Source: Parablautia intestinalis (GTDB taxonomy: Bacteria; Bacillota; Clostridia; Lachnospirales; Lachnospiraceae). Taken from it: a DNA stretch of 64,000 nucleotides. The translations under genes and the position numbers were made by a program. The notes under the pieces are model-generated. The model made no database searches and was not told the DNA's origin. It was given only the letters and a program-made list of their open reading frames with translations. This document shows positions 1 to 8,382 of the stretch, one piece after another; within the stretch, counting starts at the first letter, position 1; each line of letters opens with the position of its first letter. Location: the NCBI GenBank assembly GCA_003612395.1, contig RAYQ01000001.1:186001-250000 (forward strand). The letters run 5' to 3'.

Positions 1-564
1 TTTGCTATGTTTAATTTCCTGAGCCCTTCCATCTCAGATGTCAGGAAGGAGATGCACCATTTTGTCTATTCCATTTTAAACAGGAATTCTGCTTTTATAC
101 CGATTATCAGCACCAGTAAATTTACAGATTATGATCTTTTTGAGCATATTGAAAAATCAGAAAGTCTTTCTGTTTTAAAAAAACACCTGTATTCTTCTGT
201 CAATTATTTAATCGGAGAATTGATAGAGAGCATGGAGAATAAGGACGATTACGTGATTCAAAAGGCAAAGGAATATATCCACAATAATTATCAGGATAAT
301 TTGACACTAAACGATGTGGCTACCCACGTATTTCTAAGTGAAAACTACTTTTCAACCCTTTTCAGTCAAAAAACAGGGACCACTTTTCGAAACTATCTGC
401 GAAGCTTCCGCATCGAAAAGGCAAAGGAACTGCTTACCACTACGAACCTGCGCATCTACGAGGTGGCACAGCAGACAGGCTATAATGAGCATTCCCATTT
501 TGTAAGGGCATTTAAGGCGATTACCGGACAAAGCCCCGGCGATTACAGACAGATGAAAAAATAA
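1..564 (+). CDS. AraC-family transcriptional regulator, C-terminal part (5' end outside window)
   Basis: The frame is already open at base 1, so the ATG at 7 is probably internal and the protein begins upstream. The last 100 residues are a typical AraC/XylS DNA-binding domain with two helix-turn-helices: the first around 'LNDVATHVFLSENYFS', the second around 'IYEVAQQTGYNEHSHFVRAF', ending in the family signature 'GQSPGDYRQ'. The preceding 80 residues have no recognisable sensor; the arrangement resembles YesN-type response regulators, whose receiver would lie off the window. The target genes cannot be told from here. Confidence 0.85.
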   Translation, partial: FAMFNFLSPSISDVRKEMHHFVYSILNRNSAFIPIISTSKFTDYDLFEHIEKSESLSVLKKHLYSSVNYLIGELIESMENKDDYVIQKAKEYIHNNYQDNLTLNDVATHVFLSENYFSTLFSQKTGTTFRNYLRSFRIEKAKELLTTTNLRIYEVAQQTGYNEHSHFVRAFKAITGQSPGDYRQMKK

Positions 565-581
565 CCGGTAAGCAGCGGACA

Positions 582-614
582 GACGAACAAAGAGCCGGCT
601 CAAAGGCCGGCTCT
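582..614 (-). terminator. Rho-independent terminator of the Asn/Gln-rich mini-gene
   Basis: A perfect 9-bp GC-rich stem (AGAGCCGGC at 591-599 with GCCGGCTCT at 606-614) has a 6-base loop. Read on the minus strand it is followed by TTTGTTCGTC, a modest T-rich tail. It lies about 45 bases after the stop of the mini-gene at 659-811 and just after the converging AraC gene, so it may serve both strands. Confidence 0.65.
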
Positions 615-658
615 CCCAGGAACATTTCCAATAGTTCTTTCCAGTTCCAATGTTGCAG

Positions 659-811
659 TTAGAACTCGTTGTTCTTTTTGTTGTTGTCCTTGCAGTTAGA
701 AGAGCTGTTCTTCTGGCTGTTCTGGCTATTCTGGTTGGATTTGTTTTCCTGATTCTGGTTGTTCTGATTCTGACTGTTCTGATTGTTGTTCTGATAATCA
801 TTCTTAGACAT
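659..811 (-). CDS. Asn/Gln-rich 50-residue protein of unknown function
   Basis: This small gene is supported by a textbook AGGAGG nine bases before the ATG at 811 and by a terminator just downstream. The product is 50 residues: 18 Asn, 9 Gln, 8 Ser and 6 Lys, one Cys near residue 40, and almost no hydrophobic residues. Such low-complexity, very hydrophilic composition points to a disordered protein. It has no signal peptide or membrane segment. I recall similar Asn/Gln-rich mini-proteins in clostridia without a known role. It stands alone, with a dyad at 886-903 upstream that could be its operator. Function is unknown. Confidence 0.7.
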   Translation of the reverse strand: MSKNDYQNNNQNSQNQNNQNQENKSNQNSQNSQKNSSSNCKDNNKKNNEF

Positions 812-885
812 AATTTGTTTCCTCCTGTTTCTTTAGGTTACAAGAGTATTATTTTCTTTTTGATTATCTTTTATACTTTTAACTG

Positions 886-903
886 TTAGTACTTTAGTAC
901 TAA
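886..903. promoter_or_regulatory. TTAGTAC dyad, possible operator
   Basis: TTAGTAC and GTACTAA form a perfect 7-bp inverted repeat around four bases, about 75 bases upstream of the mini-gene start at 811. The surrounding 370 bases (812-1181) are AT-rich and hold no other gene I can support. The binding protein is unknown. Confidence 0.4.
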
Positions 904-1181
904 TTTAAAATCAATTCTGTATATATGTAAAAATAGCCTATAAGAGCTTCTCTGCATTGTCTGTTTTGCACAATTTTATTATCCCAACCGCCCGGACTTT
1001 GGCTCTATTTAACATTGCATAACTCAAAAATATACGCTATAATGTATTCATAAGCAGGGAACCCCTTCAATTCCTGTTTATAACCCTTATATTAATTATT
1101 TATACTCCCCTGTAAAGCCTGTCCTGTGACAGGCTTTACGTATGAAAGAGGCTGAAACTGAAAGCCTGACAGCGTTTGTTT

Positions 1182-1535
1182 TCAGCTTAATCTGTCGAAC
1201 CATACCTTTGCCCTGCGTAAAGCTTCGGTTCCCGCCTGTGCACACCTTCTCCCCAGAATTTTTCCATATTTTAAAATATGCAGCCCATACTCTGCCGCCT
1301 TCCCGCCATAGGAGACATTCTGCGCTGTCCGGTCAAAAGCATCCCCAATGCTTTTACCAAGCAGTCTTGGACTTCCCAGGCTGTCTGTCACTTCTTCCTC
1401 CCTTCGGCCTTTTCGCATTTCAATTTCAATATACTCCTGATAATAGGAAATATGGGGCGCTGCTTCCCTGCTCCCCATTCTTCCATTTAAGGTTCTTTGA
1501 AGTTCCGTTAAAAATTCCTGCTTTGTCACCTTCAC
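1182..1535 (-). CDS. HAAS/DUF1700-like domain protein
   Basis: A 117-residue protein beginning 'MKVTKQEFLTELQRTLNGR', followed by an acidic/basic helix 'YYQEYIEIEMRKGRREEEV' and 'LGSPRLLGKSI'. This is the layout of the HAAS domain (DUF1700), found N-terminal to membrane segments in Firmicutes and often encoded beside PadR regulators. Here there is no membrane segment and no PadR gene next to it; the C-terminus is basic. It follows the unknown gene at 1578-1964 on the same strand after about 40 bases. Its function is inferred only at the level of a helical protein-interaction domain. Confidence 0.6.
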   Translation of the reverse strand: MKVTKQEFLTELQRTLNGRMGSREAAPHISYYQEYIEIEMRKGRREEEVTDSLGSPRLLGKSIGDAFDRTAQNVSYGGKAAEYGLHILKYGKILGRRCAQAGTEALRRAKVWFDRLS

Positions 1536-1577
1536 TCTCCCACTGCATGTATCCTTTACTATTTACTGCTCTAAGGC

Positions 1578-1964
1578 TTAGACCTTATCGGTGCCCTGAC
1601 CATATTCCAGCCTTTTCCGGTATTCCTCCGGATTCTTTGTAAGTTCCCTCATGGTACCAAAGGCAAGCATTGCCATTTTTTCTTTATTACAGGTTCTCGG
1701 ATTTTTTCCGGTGTCCTTAATCAGGTTATAGCGGTTCATCTGCCACACATACAAATCGCACAGAGAATACCCGCACACCTTCATCTCATCCAAAAAGGTG
1801 TGATGCTCTATGTAATATGTAAGTTCTTTATACAGCTGCCTGTCAGAGAGCAGATCTATCCACAGCCCGTCCGTCCATTCCCGGGACAGCTCCGCATAAT
1901 CACATATTCCATAAAAAGCCTGACAAACCTTTACCTTTGTCGCATCATACAAAATTCCCTGCAC
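1578..1964 (-). CDS. hypothetical protein, 128 residues
   Basis: I do not recognise the family. The longest frame begins at 2081 inside the cardiolipin synthase gene. A GTG at 1964 is the better start: AGGAAG lies eight bases upstream and the upstream gene stops at 1988. The protein is soluble, with many Tyr and Cys residues ('VCGYSLCDLYVWQMNRYNL'), no signal peptide and a charged helical C-terminus ('TKNPEEYRKRLEYGQG'). It sits 23 bases after cls on the same strand and may be co-transcribed with it. Confidence 0.6.
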   Translation of the reverse strand: MQGILYDATKVKVCQAFYGICDYAELSREWTDGLWIDLLSDRQLYKELTYYIEHHTFLDEMKVCGYSLCDLYVWQMNRYNLIKDTGKNPRTCNKEKMAMLAFGTMRELTKNPEEYRKRLEYGQGTDKV

Positions 1965-1987
1965 AAAAACACTTCCTTTCTCCGGCT

Positions 1988-3535
1988 TTAAAGCAGCGGT
2001 GCAAGAAGTCTTGAGGTTCTTCCGATTACTTTTTGGTATAAAGGAAGTCTGTGATAGTAATCTAAAGTGACCTCCTGGCATTTTAACAATGTAGCCTGAA
2101 AATCCTCTTCTATCCCTGCCACCACGGAATTATCATAAAAATAAGCTCCACACTCAAAATGATGGTAAAAACTTCTGTAATCCAAATTAATTGTTCCAAC
2201 CGTAGCGCTGATATCATCTGAGACAAACACCTTGGCATGGACAAATCCGGGGGTGTATTCGTAAACCTTTATGCCCGATTCCAAAAGCTCCGGATAAAAG
2301 GTTCTTGCAATATAAAAGATAACCTTTTTATCCGGGATATGAGGTAAAATCATGACCACTTCCACACCCCGGCGGGCCGCATAGCGCATACAGTCCAAAA
2401 ATTCTCTGTCTATGATAAAGTAAGGGGTCATAATATGCACGTACTTACACGCATTATTAAAAACAGAGGAATAAACTGTCTTTCCCACCTCGGTGCTTCT
2501 GGTAGGCGTTTCCCCGTAGGGAATCACAAACCCGTCTGAAACAGGAGGCTTTTCAAAGGAAACATTTTTCAGATACTTTTCGTATTCTCCGTCTTCCTTC
2601 TCAGAAACATTCCACATTTGAAGGAACATTACGGTAAAACTGCGCACGGCATCTCCCATGATCTTTACGGAAACATCCTTCCAGTGTCCGAACCGCTCCA
2701 CCGCATTGATATATTCATCGGCCAGATTTACACCACCCGTAAAGGCAACCTTCCCGTCAATTACCACTATCTTTCTATGATCACGATTGTTTTGGGAAGT
2801 AGAAAGAAAAGGAACAATGGGTGCAAACATCTTGGCTTTAATCCCATACTGCCTGAGCTTTCGGGGATACCAGTAAGGAAGCAGCATAATGGAGCACATG
2901 CCATCATACATAACCCTTACCTCCACTCCTTCCTTTGCCTTTTCCTTTAAAATATCGAGCACCGCGTTCCACATAATTCCCGGTTCAATGATAAAATATT
3001 CTATAAAAATAAACTTTTCTGCCTTTTTCAGCTCTGCAAGCAGGTCTGCAAATTTATCTTCTCCAAGGGGATAATAAACCGCTGTGGAATTATGATAGGC
3101 GGGAAAGCCGGCCGTATTCCCCATATAGTGGGCAAAGCCTTTAAGCTGCACCGCACTGCTCTCAATAGCCACCTCCGTTTTCTTATCCACAAAAAGCAGT
3201 CCTTCCGTTTCCTTTATACGTCTGCCCAGCTTGGTCTTAAGTCCGATTGCACTGAAATTTCCCATTATAAAAATATAAATCAAAGCGCCCAGCACCGGGA
3301 ACAGGCAGATTGGTATAATCCAGCTTAATTTGAATTCGGCAGGCTCATCTCTGTTGATAATAAAAATGATCAGAAAAGCCCCAAGAATATTCATACTCTC
3401 CCAGATAAAAGGAGAATAATTTCTAAGCTCTATAAAGCTGCCCAAAAGAACAGCCGCCTGTAACACTACCATCAATATAATGATCAGCGTCCGGCCAAAT
3501 ATGATTTTAAATAAATATTTTAAAAACTTCTTCAT
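1988..3535 (-). CDS. cls: cardiolipin synthase, phospholipase D type
   Basis: At 515 residues it has the length of Gram-positive ClsA-type enzymes, which join two phosphatidylglycerol molecules into cardiolipin plus glycerol at the membrane. Hydrophobic segments at about residues 10-32, 45-60 and 70-92 anchor the N-terminus. Two phospholipase D HKD motifs follow: 'DHRKIVVIDGKVAFTGG' near residue 250 and 'HAKVFVSDD' near residue 433, each with the expected downstream Gly/Asn region. Both catalytic His-Lys-Asp sets look intact. AGAGGTG precedes the ATG. Confidence 0.95.
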   Translation of the reverse strand: MKKFLKYLFKIIFGRTLIIILMVVLQAAVLLGSFIELRNYSPFIWESMNILGAFLIIFIINRDEPAEFKLSWIIPICLFPVLGALIYIFIMGNFSAIGLKTKLGRRIKETEGLLFVDKKTEVAIESSAVQLKGFAHYMGNTAGFPAYHNSTAVYYPLGEDKFADLLAELKKAEKFIFIEYFIIEPGIMWNAVLDILKEKAKEGVEVRVMYDGMCSIMLLPYWYPRKLRQYGIKAKMFAPIVPFLSTSQNNRDHRKIVVIDGKVAFTGGVNLADEYINAVERFGHWKDVSVKIMGDAVRSFTVMFLQMWNVSEKEDGEYEKYLKNVSFEKPPVSDGFVIPYGETPTRSTEVGKTVYSSVFNNACKYVHIMTPYFIIDREFLDCMRYAARRGVEVVMILPHIPDKKVIFYIARTFYPELLESGIKVYEYTPGFVHAKVFVSDDISATVGTINLDYRSFYHHFECGAYFYDNSVVAGIEEDFQATLLKCQEVTLDYYHRLPLYQKVIGRTSRLLAPLL

Positions 3536-3557
3536 ACCTACACCTCTGCATACCAGG

Positions 3558-4391
3558 CTACACTTTTAAAAGGTGTAAAATTTCCTCAAAGCAAACGCCA
3601 TTTTTCCGGTCAATTCCCATTTCCATGGACTTTATCATACATTTTTTTACAAAAAGCGATGCCTTACGAACTGAGCTGACAAAAGATACTCCATTTACCG
3701 CATCCGCAGCTATAATAGAAGCAAACAAATCTCCGGTGCCGCACCTTTCCGTGCCCTCCCGGCAGGTTCGAAGCAGCATTGGTTCTTCGTTCTCCTGATT
3801 CATATAGTTGGCAATGAATTTTCCCTGCGGGATTCCTGTTATCACTACCTTTTCAGGGCCCATGGCCCGCAGCTTTCCTGTCAGTTCAAACAGTTCTGCC
3901 ATTTTCCAGCCGCTTTCCCGGTACGGCGTGTCCGTCAGCTTACAGGCTTCCGTCAAATTGGGCGTTATAATATCGGCGTAGGACACGAGTTTACGCATTT
4001 CATGACACATTTCCTCCGTATATGTGCCGGCAATCTTTCCATGGTCTCCCATTACAGGATCAACCACCACAATGGTATTCTTTTTTCGGAATTGTCTGAT
4101 AAACTCCTCCACAATACCTATCTGTTCTTTTGATCCCAAAAAGCCGGACATAATACCATCAAACTCTAATCCTAACTTCTTCCACATTCTAAGATAGGCA
4201 GGAAGTCTGCCCGTATAATCATCAAAAAAATATTCCTCATATCCCGTATGATTGGATAAAATGGACGTTGGAACCGGGCAGCACTGAATTTTCATATGGG
4301 AAATAACCGGCATAGATACTGTAAGCGCGCACCTTCCATAGCCGGTCAAGTCATTGATTGCTGCAATTTTTTTCTGTGAACCCTGTACCAT
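3558..4391 (-). CDS. pyridoxamine/pyridoxal kinase-like sugar kinase family protein
   Basis: This 277-residue protein belongs to the PdxK/PdxY branch of the ribokinase fold, which phosphorylates B6 vitamers with ATP. Visible marks are the N-terminal 'AAINDLTGYGRCALT', 'VVVDPVMGDHGK' near residue 110 and the anion-hole/catalytic motif 'GTGDLFAS' near residue 218, where the Asp acts as base. A hydroxymethylpyrimidine kinase role is possible but the N-terminus fits pyridoxamine kinase better. The ribosome binding site is weak. It is followed by cls 22 bases downstream. Confidence 0.85.
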   Translation of the reverse strand: MVQGSQKKIAAINDLTGYGRCALTVSMPVISHMKIQCCPVPTSILSNHTGYEEYFFDDYTGRLPAYLRMWKKLGLEFDGIMSGFLGSKEQIGIVEEFIRQFRKKNTIVVVDPVMGDHGKIAGTYTEEMCHEMRKLVSYADIITPNLTEACKLTDTPYRESGWKMAELFELTGKLRAMGPEKVVITGIPQGKFIANYMNQENEEPMLLRTCREGTERCGTGDLFASIIAADAVNGVSFVSSVRKASLFVKKCMIKSMEMGIDRKNGVCFEEILHLLKV

Positions 4392-4466
4392 TTTTATATA
4401 CCCTGAAACAAGTTACCTTCTATCTAATAGTACCGACATACGGCACTGCATTTTTAGACAGATAAT

Positions 4467-4916
4467 TTATATTTTCTCATAAGTTGGTCCGTCTTCCGTC
4501 AGCTCGGATATACAGTGAGGGCATTTGACAGCGTCAATTGCCACCTCTTCCTTGCAGAAAGGACACACCTTCTTTTTAGGCATCTCCTCCTTCGGCGCTT
4601 CCACTTTCTTTCCGGAGAGCTTATTGATAGCCTTAATCATGGTAAAAATAACAAATGCTATTAACAGAAAATTAATAACGGCTGCAACAAATGCGCCATA
4701 ATTTAGAGTGGCAGCATCCTCGCCCTCTCCAAGCACAATGCAAAGGGCAGTAAAATCCAACCCACCTGTAAGAATTGACAAAAGCGGCATCATAACGTCA
4801 TTCACCAGTGAATTTACAATTGCGGTGAAAGCGCTGCCGATGATAATACCTACTGCCATGTCTATTACATTGCCCTTTGAAATAAATTTCCTAAACTCTT
4901 TCAAAAATGCCTTCAT
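4467..4916 (-). CDS. mscL: large-conductance mechanosensitive channel with zinc-ribbon tail
   Basis: The N-terminal 100 residues are MscL: a short amphipathic helix ('KEFRKFISKGNVIDMAVGIIIG') runs into TM1 with the gating glycines, then a periplasmic loop, TM2 and the basic 'KAINKLSGKK' end. MscL opens under membrane tension to release solutes during osmotic downshock. The tail is the odd part: residues about 116-137 carry two CxxC pairs ('CPFCKEEVAIDAVKCPHC') like a small zinc ribbon, making the protein 149 residues, somewhat longer than E. coli MscL. It is a single gene. Confidence 0.95.
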   Translation of the reverse strand: MKAFLKEFRKFISKGNVIDMAVGIIIGSAFTAIVNSLVNDVMMPLLSILTGGLDFTALCIVLGEGEDAATLNYGAFVAAVINFLLIAFVIFTMIKAINKLSGKKVEAPKEEMPKKKVCPFCKEEVAIDAVKCPHCISELTEDGPTYEKI

Positions 4917-5072
4917 ATATATACCCGCCCTCTTTTGTTTGTTACCGCTAAACCTTCACCCTGTCTCTTATCAGCTCTATTTATCTTTCACTTTTATAAA
5001 CCACACCTATAACCTGAAAGTTAAAAAAATAGCAGGAACCCATACATACCAGATCCCCACTACCTCACAAAG

Positions 5073-5146
5073 CGTGCGCTAGAGGATTCGAACCCCCGAC
5101 CTTTTGGTCCGTAGCCAAACGCTCTATCCAGCTGAGCTAAGCGCAC
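5073..5146 (-). tRNA. tRNA-Arg(ACG)
   Basis: On the minus strand a complete cloverleaf can be folded: acceptor GTGCGCT/AGCGCAC with discriminator G, D arm with AGCTCAGCTGGATAGAGC, anticodon stem TTTGG/CCAAA around the loop CTACGGA (anticodon ACG), and a T arm containing GGTTCGAATCC. CCA is not encoded. It lies just beyond the ribosomal cluster terminator. Confidence 0.96.
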
Positions 5147-5225
5147 ATCTGCTGTCTTCCGACAACAATAATTATATTAGTATAATTCAGTCGCTTTGTC
5201 AATACTTTTGAAAAGAATAATTTTG

Positions 5226-5257
5226 CAAAAAGAGCAGTCACTACCAAGTGACTGCTT
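5226..5257 (-). terminator. terminator of the ribosomal supercluster
   Basis: GCAGTCAC (5234-5241) pairs with GTGACTGC (5248-5255) around a 6-base loop. On the minus strand the stem is followed by TCTTTTTGC, a proper T-run, 12 bases or so after the rplQ stop. It marks the end of the S10-spc-alpha transcript. Confidence 0.9.
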
Positions 5258-5273
5258 CTTTTAACCTGAATTA

Positions 5274-5810
5274 TTATACCAGTTCAAGAACTACTTCCAT
5301 AGCGCCATCACCTTTGCGCTGGCCTATCTTGATAATTCTCGTGTAACCACCGTTACGGTTCGCATACTTAGGACCGTACTCATCAAACATCTTAGCCACG
5401 AGGTCAACCTGCTTTGTGCCTCTCTTTTTGCCGGCATTGGTGGTAGGCACCTCAGTTACAGGATATAAAACTCTGAGAATCTGACGTCTTGCATGCATTC
5501 TGGAAGGTAAGTCCTTCTTAATTTGCTTTTCAACGGTCTCAAATTTGGTAACTTTCTTGCCATCCACTACTTCTTTTACTCTCTTTCCGTCTTTGTCCTT
5601 TACGGGAACCTTAGCGGAAACAGTAACTGTCTCGTAATTATCCTTTTCCTTTGCTGCAAGAGCAATCAGGCCTTCAGCGATTTTTTGAACTTCCTTTGCC
5701 CTGGCAAGGGTAGTTACGATTCTGCCCTTATATATAAGGCCGGTTATCTGGTTTCTGAGTAAAGCTTTTCTCTGATCGGATGTTCTTCCTAATTTTCTGT
5801 ATTTTGCCAT
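5274..5810 (-). CDS. rplQ: 50S ribosomal protein L17, long form
   Basis: The start at 5810 (MAKYRKLGRTS) has AAAGGAG six bases upstream; an ATG at 5828 lies across that site and is unlikely to be used. The 178-residue product binds 23S rRNA near the exit tunnel. Ordinary bacterial L17 is about 115-130 residues. The extra length comes from an insert at about residues 55-85 rich in Lys, Asp and Val ('VPVKDKDGKRVKEVVDGKKV') plus a C-terminal extension 'YTRIIKIGQRKGDGAMEVVL'. It is the last gene of the cluster. Confidence 0.97.
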   Translation of the reverse strand: MAKYRKLGRTSDQRKALLRNQITGLIYKGRIVTTLARAKEVQKIAEGLIALAAKEKDNYETVTVSAKVPVKDKDGKRVKEVVDGKKVTKFETVEKQIKKDLPSRMHARRQILRVLYPVTEVPTTNAGKKRGTKQVDLVAKMFDEYGPKYANRNGGYTRIIKIGQRKGDGAMEVVLELV

Positions 5811-6001
5811 TTTCGGCTCCTTTCTCAACGGGTTTTACCCTTCATGGTACATTCGGCCACGCTCTTTGGACTTACTTACCGAATGTATTCTGCTCCATTT
5901 ATGAGAACGCGCTGCAAACTCTTTGGCTTTACTGCACCGCGCTTCATGTCATCTTTCCTATTGTAACAGTACAGCCCTCTGTGGGTTAACTGTCACACCG
6001 G

Positions 6002-6961
6002 TCAGACTTCGTCAACCGGATTTAACTGTAATCCTAATTCCTTTAATTTTGCTAAAACTTCTTCCAGTGATTTCCGGCCCAGATTACGGACCTTCATCAT
6101 ATCCTCAGAAGTCTTATTTGTCAATTCTTCAACTGTATTGATGCCAGCTCTCTTTAAGCAATTGTAGGAACGCACTGACAGCTCTAATTCATCAATGCTC
6201 ATTTCCAATACCTTTTCTTTTTCATCCTCTTCTTTTTCTACCATAACCTCTGCAGTCTTGGCATTCTCAGATAAGTCAATGAAAAGGCTCAAATGCTCGC
6301 TAAGTACTTTTGCAGCTAAGCTGACAGCTTCATCCGGCACCAGCGTCCCGTTTGTATAAACATCAAGCGTCAGCTTATCATAGTCTGTAATCTGCCCGAC
6401 ACGTGTATTTTCAACAGTTACATTTACTCTCTCAACAGGTGTATAGATGGAATCCACTGCAATAACGCCAATCGGCAGTTCTTCGCTCTTATTTTTTTCA
6501 GCGCTTACATATCCTCGTCCATTACTGATGGTCAGTTCCATGTAAAGCTTGGTATTCTTTCCGTTTAAGGTTGCAATTGTAAGCTCAGGATTAAGAATTT
6601 CTATATCCTGGTCACACTGGATATCAGATGCCTTAACCACACCTTCTCCTTCATACTCAATATATGCAGTTTTTGGCTCGTTTGTATCGCTGTTGTTTCT
6701 GATGGCAAGACCCTTGATGTTCATAATAATTTCAGTTACATCTTCCTTAACGCCTTCAATGGAACTGAACTCATGAAGCACGCCTTCAATCTTAACCTGG
6801 CTCACAGCTGCGCCAGGAAGTGATGAGAGCATGATTCTTCGCAATGAATTACCAAGTGTGATACCGTAACCTCTTTCCAAAGGCTCTACGACAAATCTGC
6901 CATACTTCTTATCCTCAGAGATTTCTGCTACCTCAATATTTGGCCTTTCAAAATCAAACAC
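6002..6961 (-). CDS. rpoA: DNA-directed RNA polymerase subunit alpha
   Basis: This 319-residue subunit starts polymerase assembly and contacts upstream promoter DNA and activators. The N-terminal dimerisation domain shows '[20 protein letters not shown]' at about residues 29-48. The C-terminal domain (about 255-315) has the helix-hairpin-helix signature '[19 protein letters not shown]' and '[15 protein letters not shown]', joined by an acidic linker rich in Glu and Lys. It sits between rpsD and rplQ, the usual alpha-operon order. Confidence 0.98.
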   Translation of the reverse strand: MFDFERPNIEVAEISEDKKYGRFVVEPLERGYGITLGNSLRRIMLSSLPGAAVSQVKIEGVLHEFSSIEGVKEDVTEIIMNIKGLAIRNNSDTNEPKTAYIEYEGEGVVKASDIQCDQDIEILNPELTIATLNGKNTKLYMELTISNGRGYVSAEKNKSEELPIGVIAVDSIYTPVERVNVTVENTRVGQITDYDKLTLDVYTNGTLVPDEAVSLAAKVLSEHLSLFIDLSENAKTAEVMVEKEEDEKEKVLEMSIDELELSVRSYNCLKRAGINTVEELTNKTSEDMMKVRNLGRKSLEEVLAKLKELGLQLNPVDEV

Positions 6962-7027
6962 TGCAAATACCCTCCTTTACGAGCAATTAAAAAACCATCC
7001 AATATACCCAAGTGTAAAAACACAGAC

Positions 7028-7062
7028 ATCCTTAAGCAGCATATTGCTGCCGCATTAAGGAT
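7028..7062 (-). repeat. hairpin in the rpsD-rpoA spacer
   Basis: ATCCTTAA (7028-7035) and TTAAGGAT (7055-7062) enclose GCAGCAT/TGCTGC, giving a long near-perfect stem just after the rpsD stop. On the minus strand it is followed by GTCTGTGTTTTT, so it may be a weak attenuator or an mRNA processing/stability element. Confidence 0.55.
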
Positions 7063-7075
7063 ATCTTCTTGCTTT

Positions 7076-7669
7076 TTACTTGGAATATAACTCGACGATT
7101 AACATTTCATTTACAGGAACATCAATCATTTCTCTGGTAGGAAGGTTCTTAATCGTCCCCTTCAACGCCTCCTGATCCACATCCATCCATTCGGGAACCA
7201 GTCTTCCGCCTGTTACCTCAAGGATGTCCTTGTATCTCTGCAGGGATTTCGCCTTCTCGCTGATTTCAATTACATCGCCTGCTTTTATCAAATAAGAAGG
7301 TATATTAACTTTCTTTCCATTTACCAGAATATGCTTGTGGCCTACAATCTGTCTTGCCTCTCTCCTGGTCCTTGCAAAGCCCATTCTAAAGACAACACTG
7401 TCAAGTCTTGATTCAAGCATAATCATAAGGTTTTCACCGGTCATGCCCCTCATTCTGTCCGCTCTTTTGTAGTAATTTCTGAAAGGCTTCTCCAACACGC
7501 CGTAAATGAATTTTGCTTTCTGCTTCTCTCTCAGCTGAAGCCCGTATTCACTTACTTTTTTACCTGCTCTTGCGTTTGTCCTGTTAGATTTCTTGTCATA
7601 GCCAAGATATGCAGGTTCAAGACCAAGTGCTCTGCATCTTTTTAAGACCGGAACTCTGTTTACCGCCAT
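7076..7669 (-). CDS. rpsD: 30S ribosomal protein S4
   Basis: The start at 7669 ([12 protein letters not shown]) is preceded by GGAGG; a frame reaching 7684 runs through that site. The 197-residue product is a primary 16S rRNA binder and 30S assembly protein. The S4 RNA-binding domain lies at about residues 88-150, with '[20 protein letters not shown]' and '[17 protein letters not shown]'. The N-terminal zinc Cys cluster of some S4 proteins is absent. Confidence 0.97.
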   Translation of the reverse strand: MAVNRVPVLKRCRALGLEPAYLGYDKKSNRTNARAGKKVSEYGLQLREKQKAKFIYGVLEKPFRNYYKRADRMRGMTGENLMIMLESRLDSVVFRMGFARTRREARQIVGHKHILVNGKKVNIPSYLIKAGDVIEISEKAKSLQRYKDILEVTGGRLVPEWMDVDQEALKGTIKNLPTREMIDVPVNEMLIVELYSK

Positions 7670-7706
7670 TATTTTTACCTCCATGATGACACGATCAGGA
7701 AAAAAT

Positions 7707-7757
7707 ATATACTTCGTAATATTATATACTTCGTAATATTATATACTCCGCAATATT
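7707..7757. repeat. three tandem 17-bp AT-rich repeats
   Basis: Three consecutive 17-bp units begin at 7707, 7724 and 7741 with the pattern ATATACTTCGTAATATT; the third has two substitutions. A weaker fourth copy may follow. They lie in the rpsK-rpsD spacer just upstream of the rpsD ribosome binding site on the minus strand. Confidence 0.7.
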
Positions 7758-7866
7758 TTCTCCTTCGTGGTATTGTTTACAGCGCTGTGCGCCTTCTTCC
7801 AACTTTTAGTTACTGTTTAACTGCACTGCTAATCACTTTACTGCCAGCCGGCAATACGTACACCTG

Positions 7867-7953
7867 ACAATTTGTGCTTAAGCACAAATTGTTATACGAA
7901 GCTTTAGAATTTCTTGGTTTGCGTTTTATGCAAACTTAGAAATTCTCTTCGTA
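7867..7953 (-). repeat. paired-hairpin element in the rpsK-rpsD spacer
   Basis: Two strong hairpins follow directly after the rpsK stop on the minus strand. The first (7953-7895) pairs TACGAA...TTCGTA, AGAATTTCT...AGAAATTCT and GTTTGC...GCAAAC. The second (7892-7867) is a 26-bp perfect palindrome built on CAATTTGTG/CACAAATTG. A similar pair, in the same order, occurs at 49698-49765. Confidence 0.7.
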
Positions 7954-8352
7954 TTAGACACGACGACGCTTGGGAGGACGGCATCCATTATGAGGAACCG
8001 GTGTTACGTCCCTGATGCTGGTTACCTCCAGTCCGCATGCGGAAAGGGCACGAATTGCCGCTTCACGGCCTGAGCCGGGACCCTTTACCATAACATCAAC
8101 TGTCTTTAAGCCATGTACCAGAGCAGCTTTAGCTGCTGTTTCAGCCGCCATCTGTGCGGCATAGGGAGTAGATTTCCTTGAACCTCTAAAACCAAGACCA
8201 CCAGCACTTGCCCAGCTTAAGGCATTTCCTTCATTGTCTGTCAATGTAACAATTGTATTGTTAAAAGAAGACTGGATATGTGCCTGTCCACGTTCAACGT
8301 TTTTCTTGACACGTTTTTTTGTCACTTTTTTGGTAACTTTTTTTGCTGCCAT
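7954..8352 (-). CDS. rpsK: 30S ribosomal protein S11
   Basis: The 132-residue product has the Lys-rich N-terminus of Firmicute S11 and the conserved core '[16 protein letters not shown]', '[19 protein letters not shown]' and the C-terminal '[16 protein letters not shown]'. S11 sits on the 30S platform and helps select mRNA at the E site. It follows rpsM after 30 bases. Confidence 0.97.
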   Translation of the reverse strand: MAAKKVTKKVTKKRVKKNVERGQAHIQSSFNNTIVTLTDNEGNALSWASAGGLGFRGSRKSTPYAAQMAAETAAKAALVHGLKTVDVMVKGPGSGREAAIRALSACGLEVTSIRDVTPVPHNGCRPPKRRRV

Positions 8353-8382
8353 TTAAACTAACCTACTTTCTTAATAAAATTT

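Noticed and set aside
352-801. 149-codon Arg/Thr-rich frame on the minus strand
   Set aside because: It is the shifted-frame shadow of the Asn/Gln-rich mini-gene and runs into the AraC gene; the AGGAGG fits the start at 811 instead.
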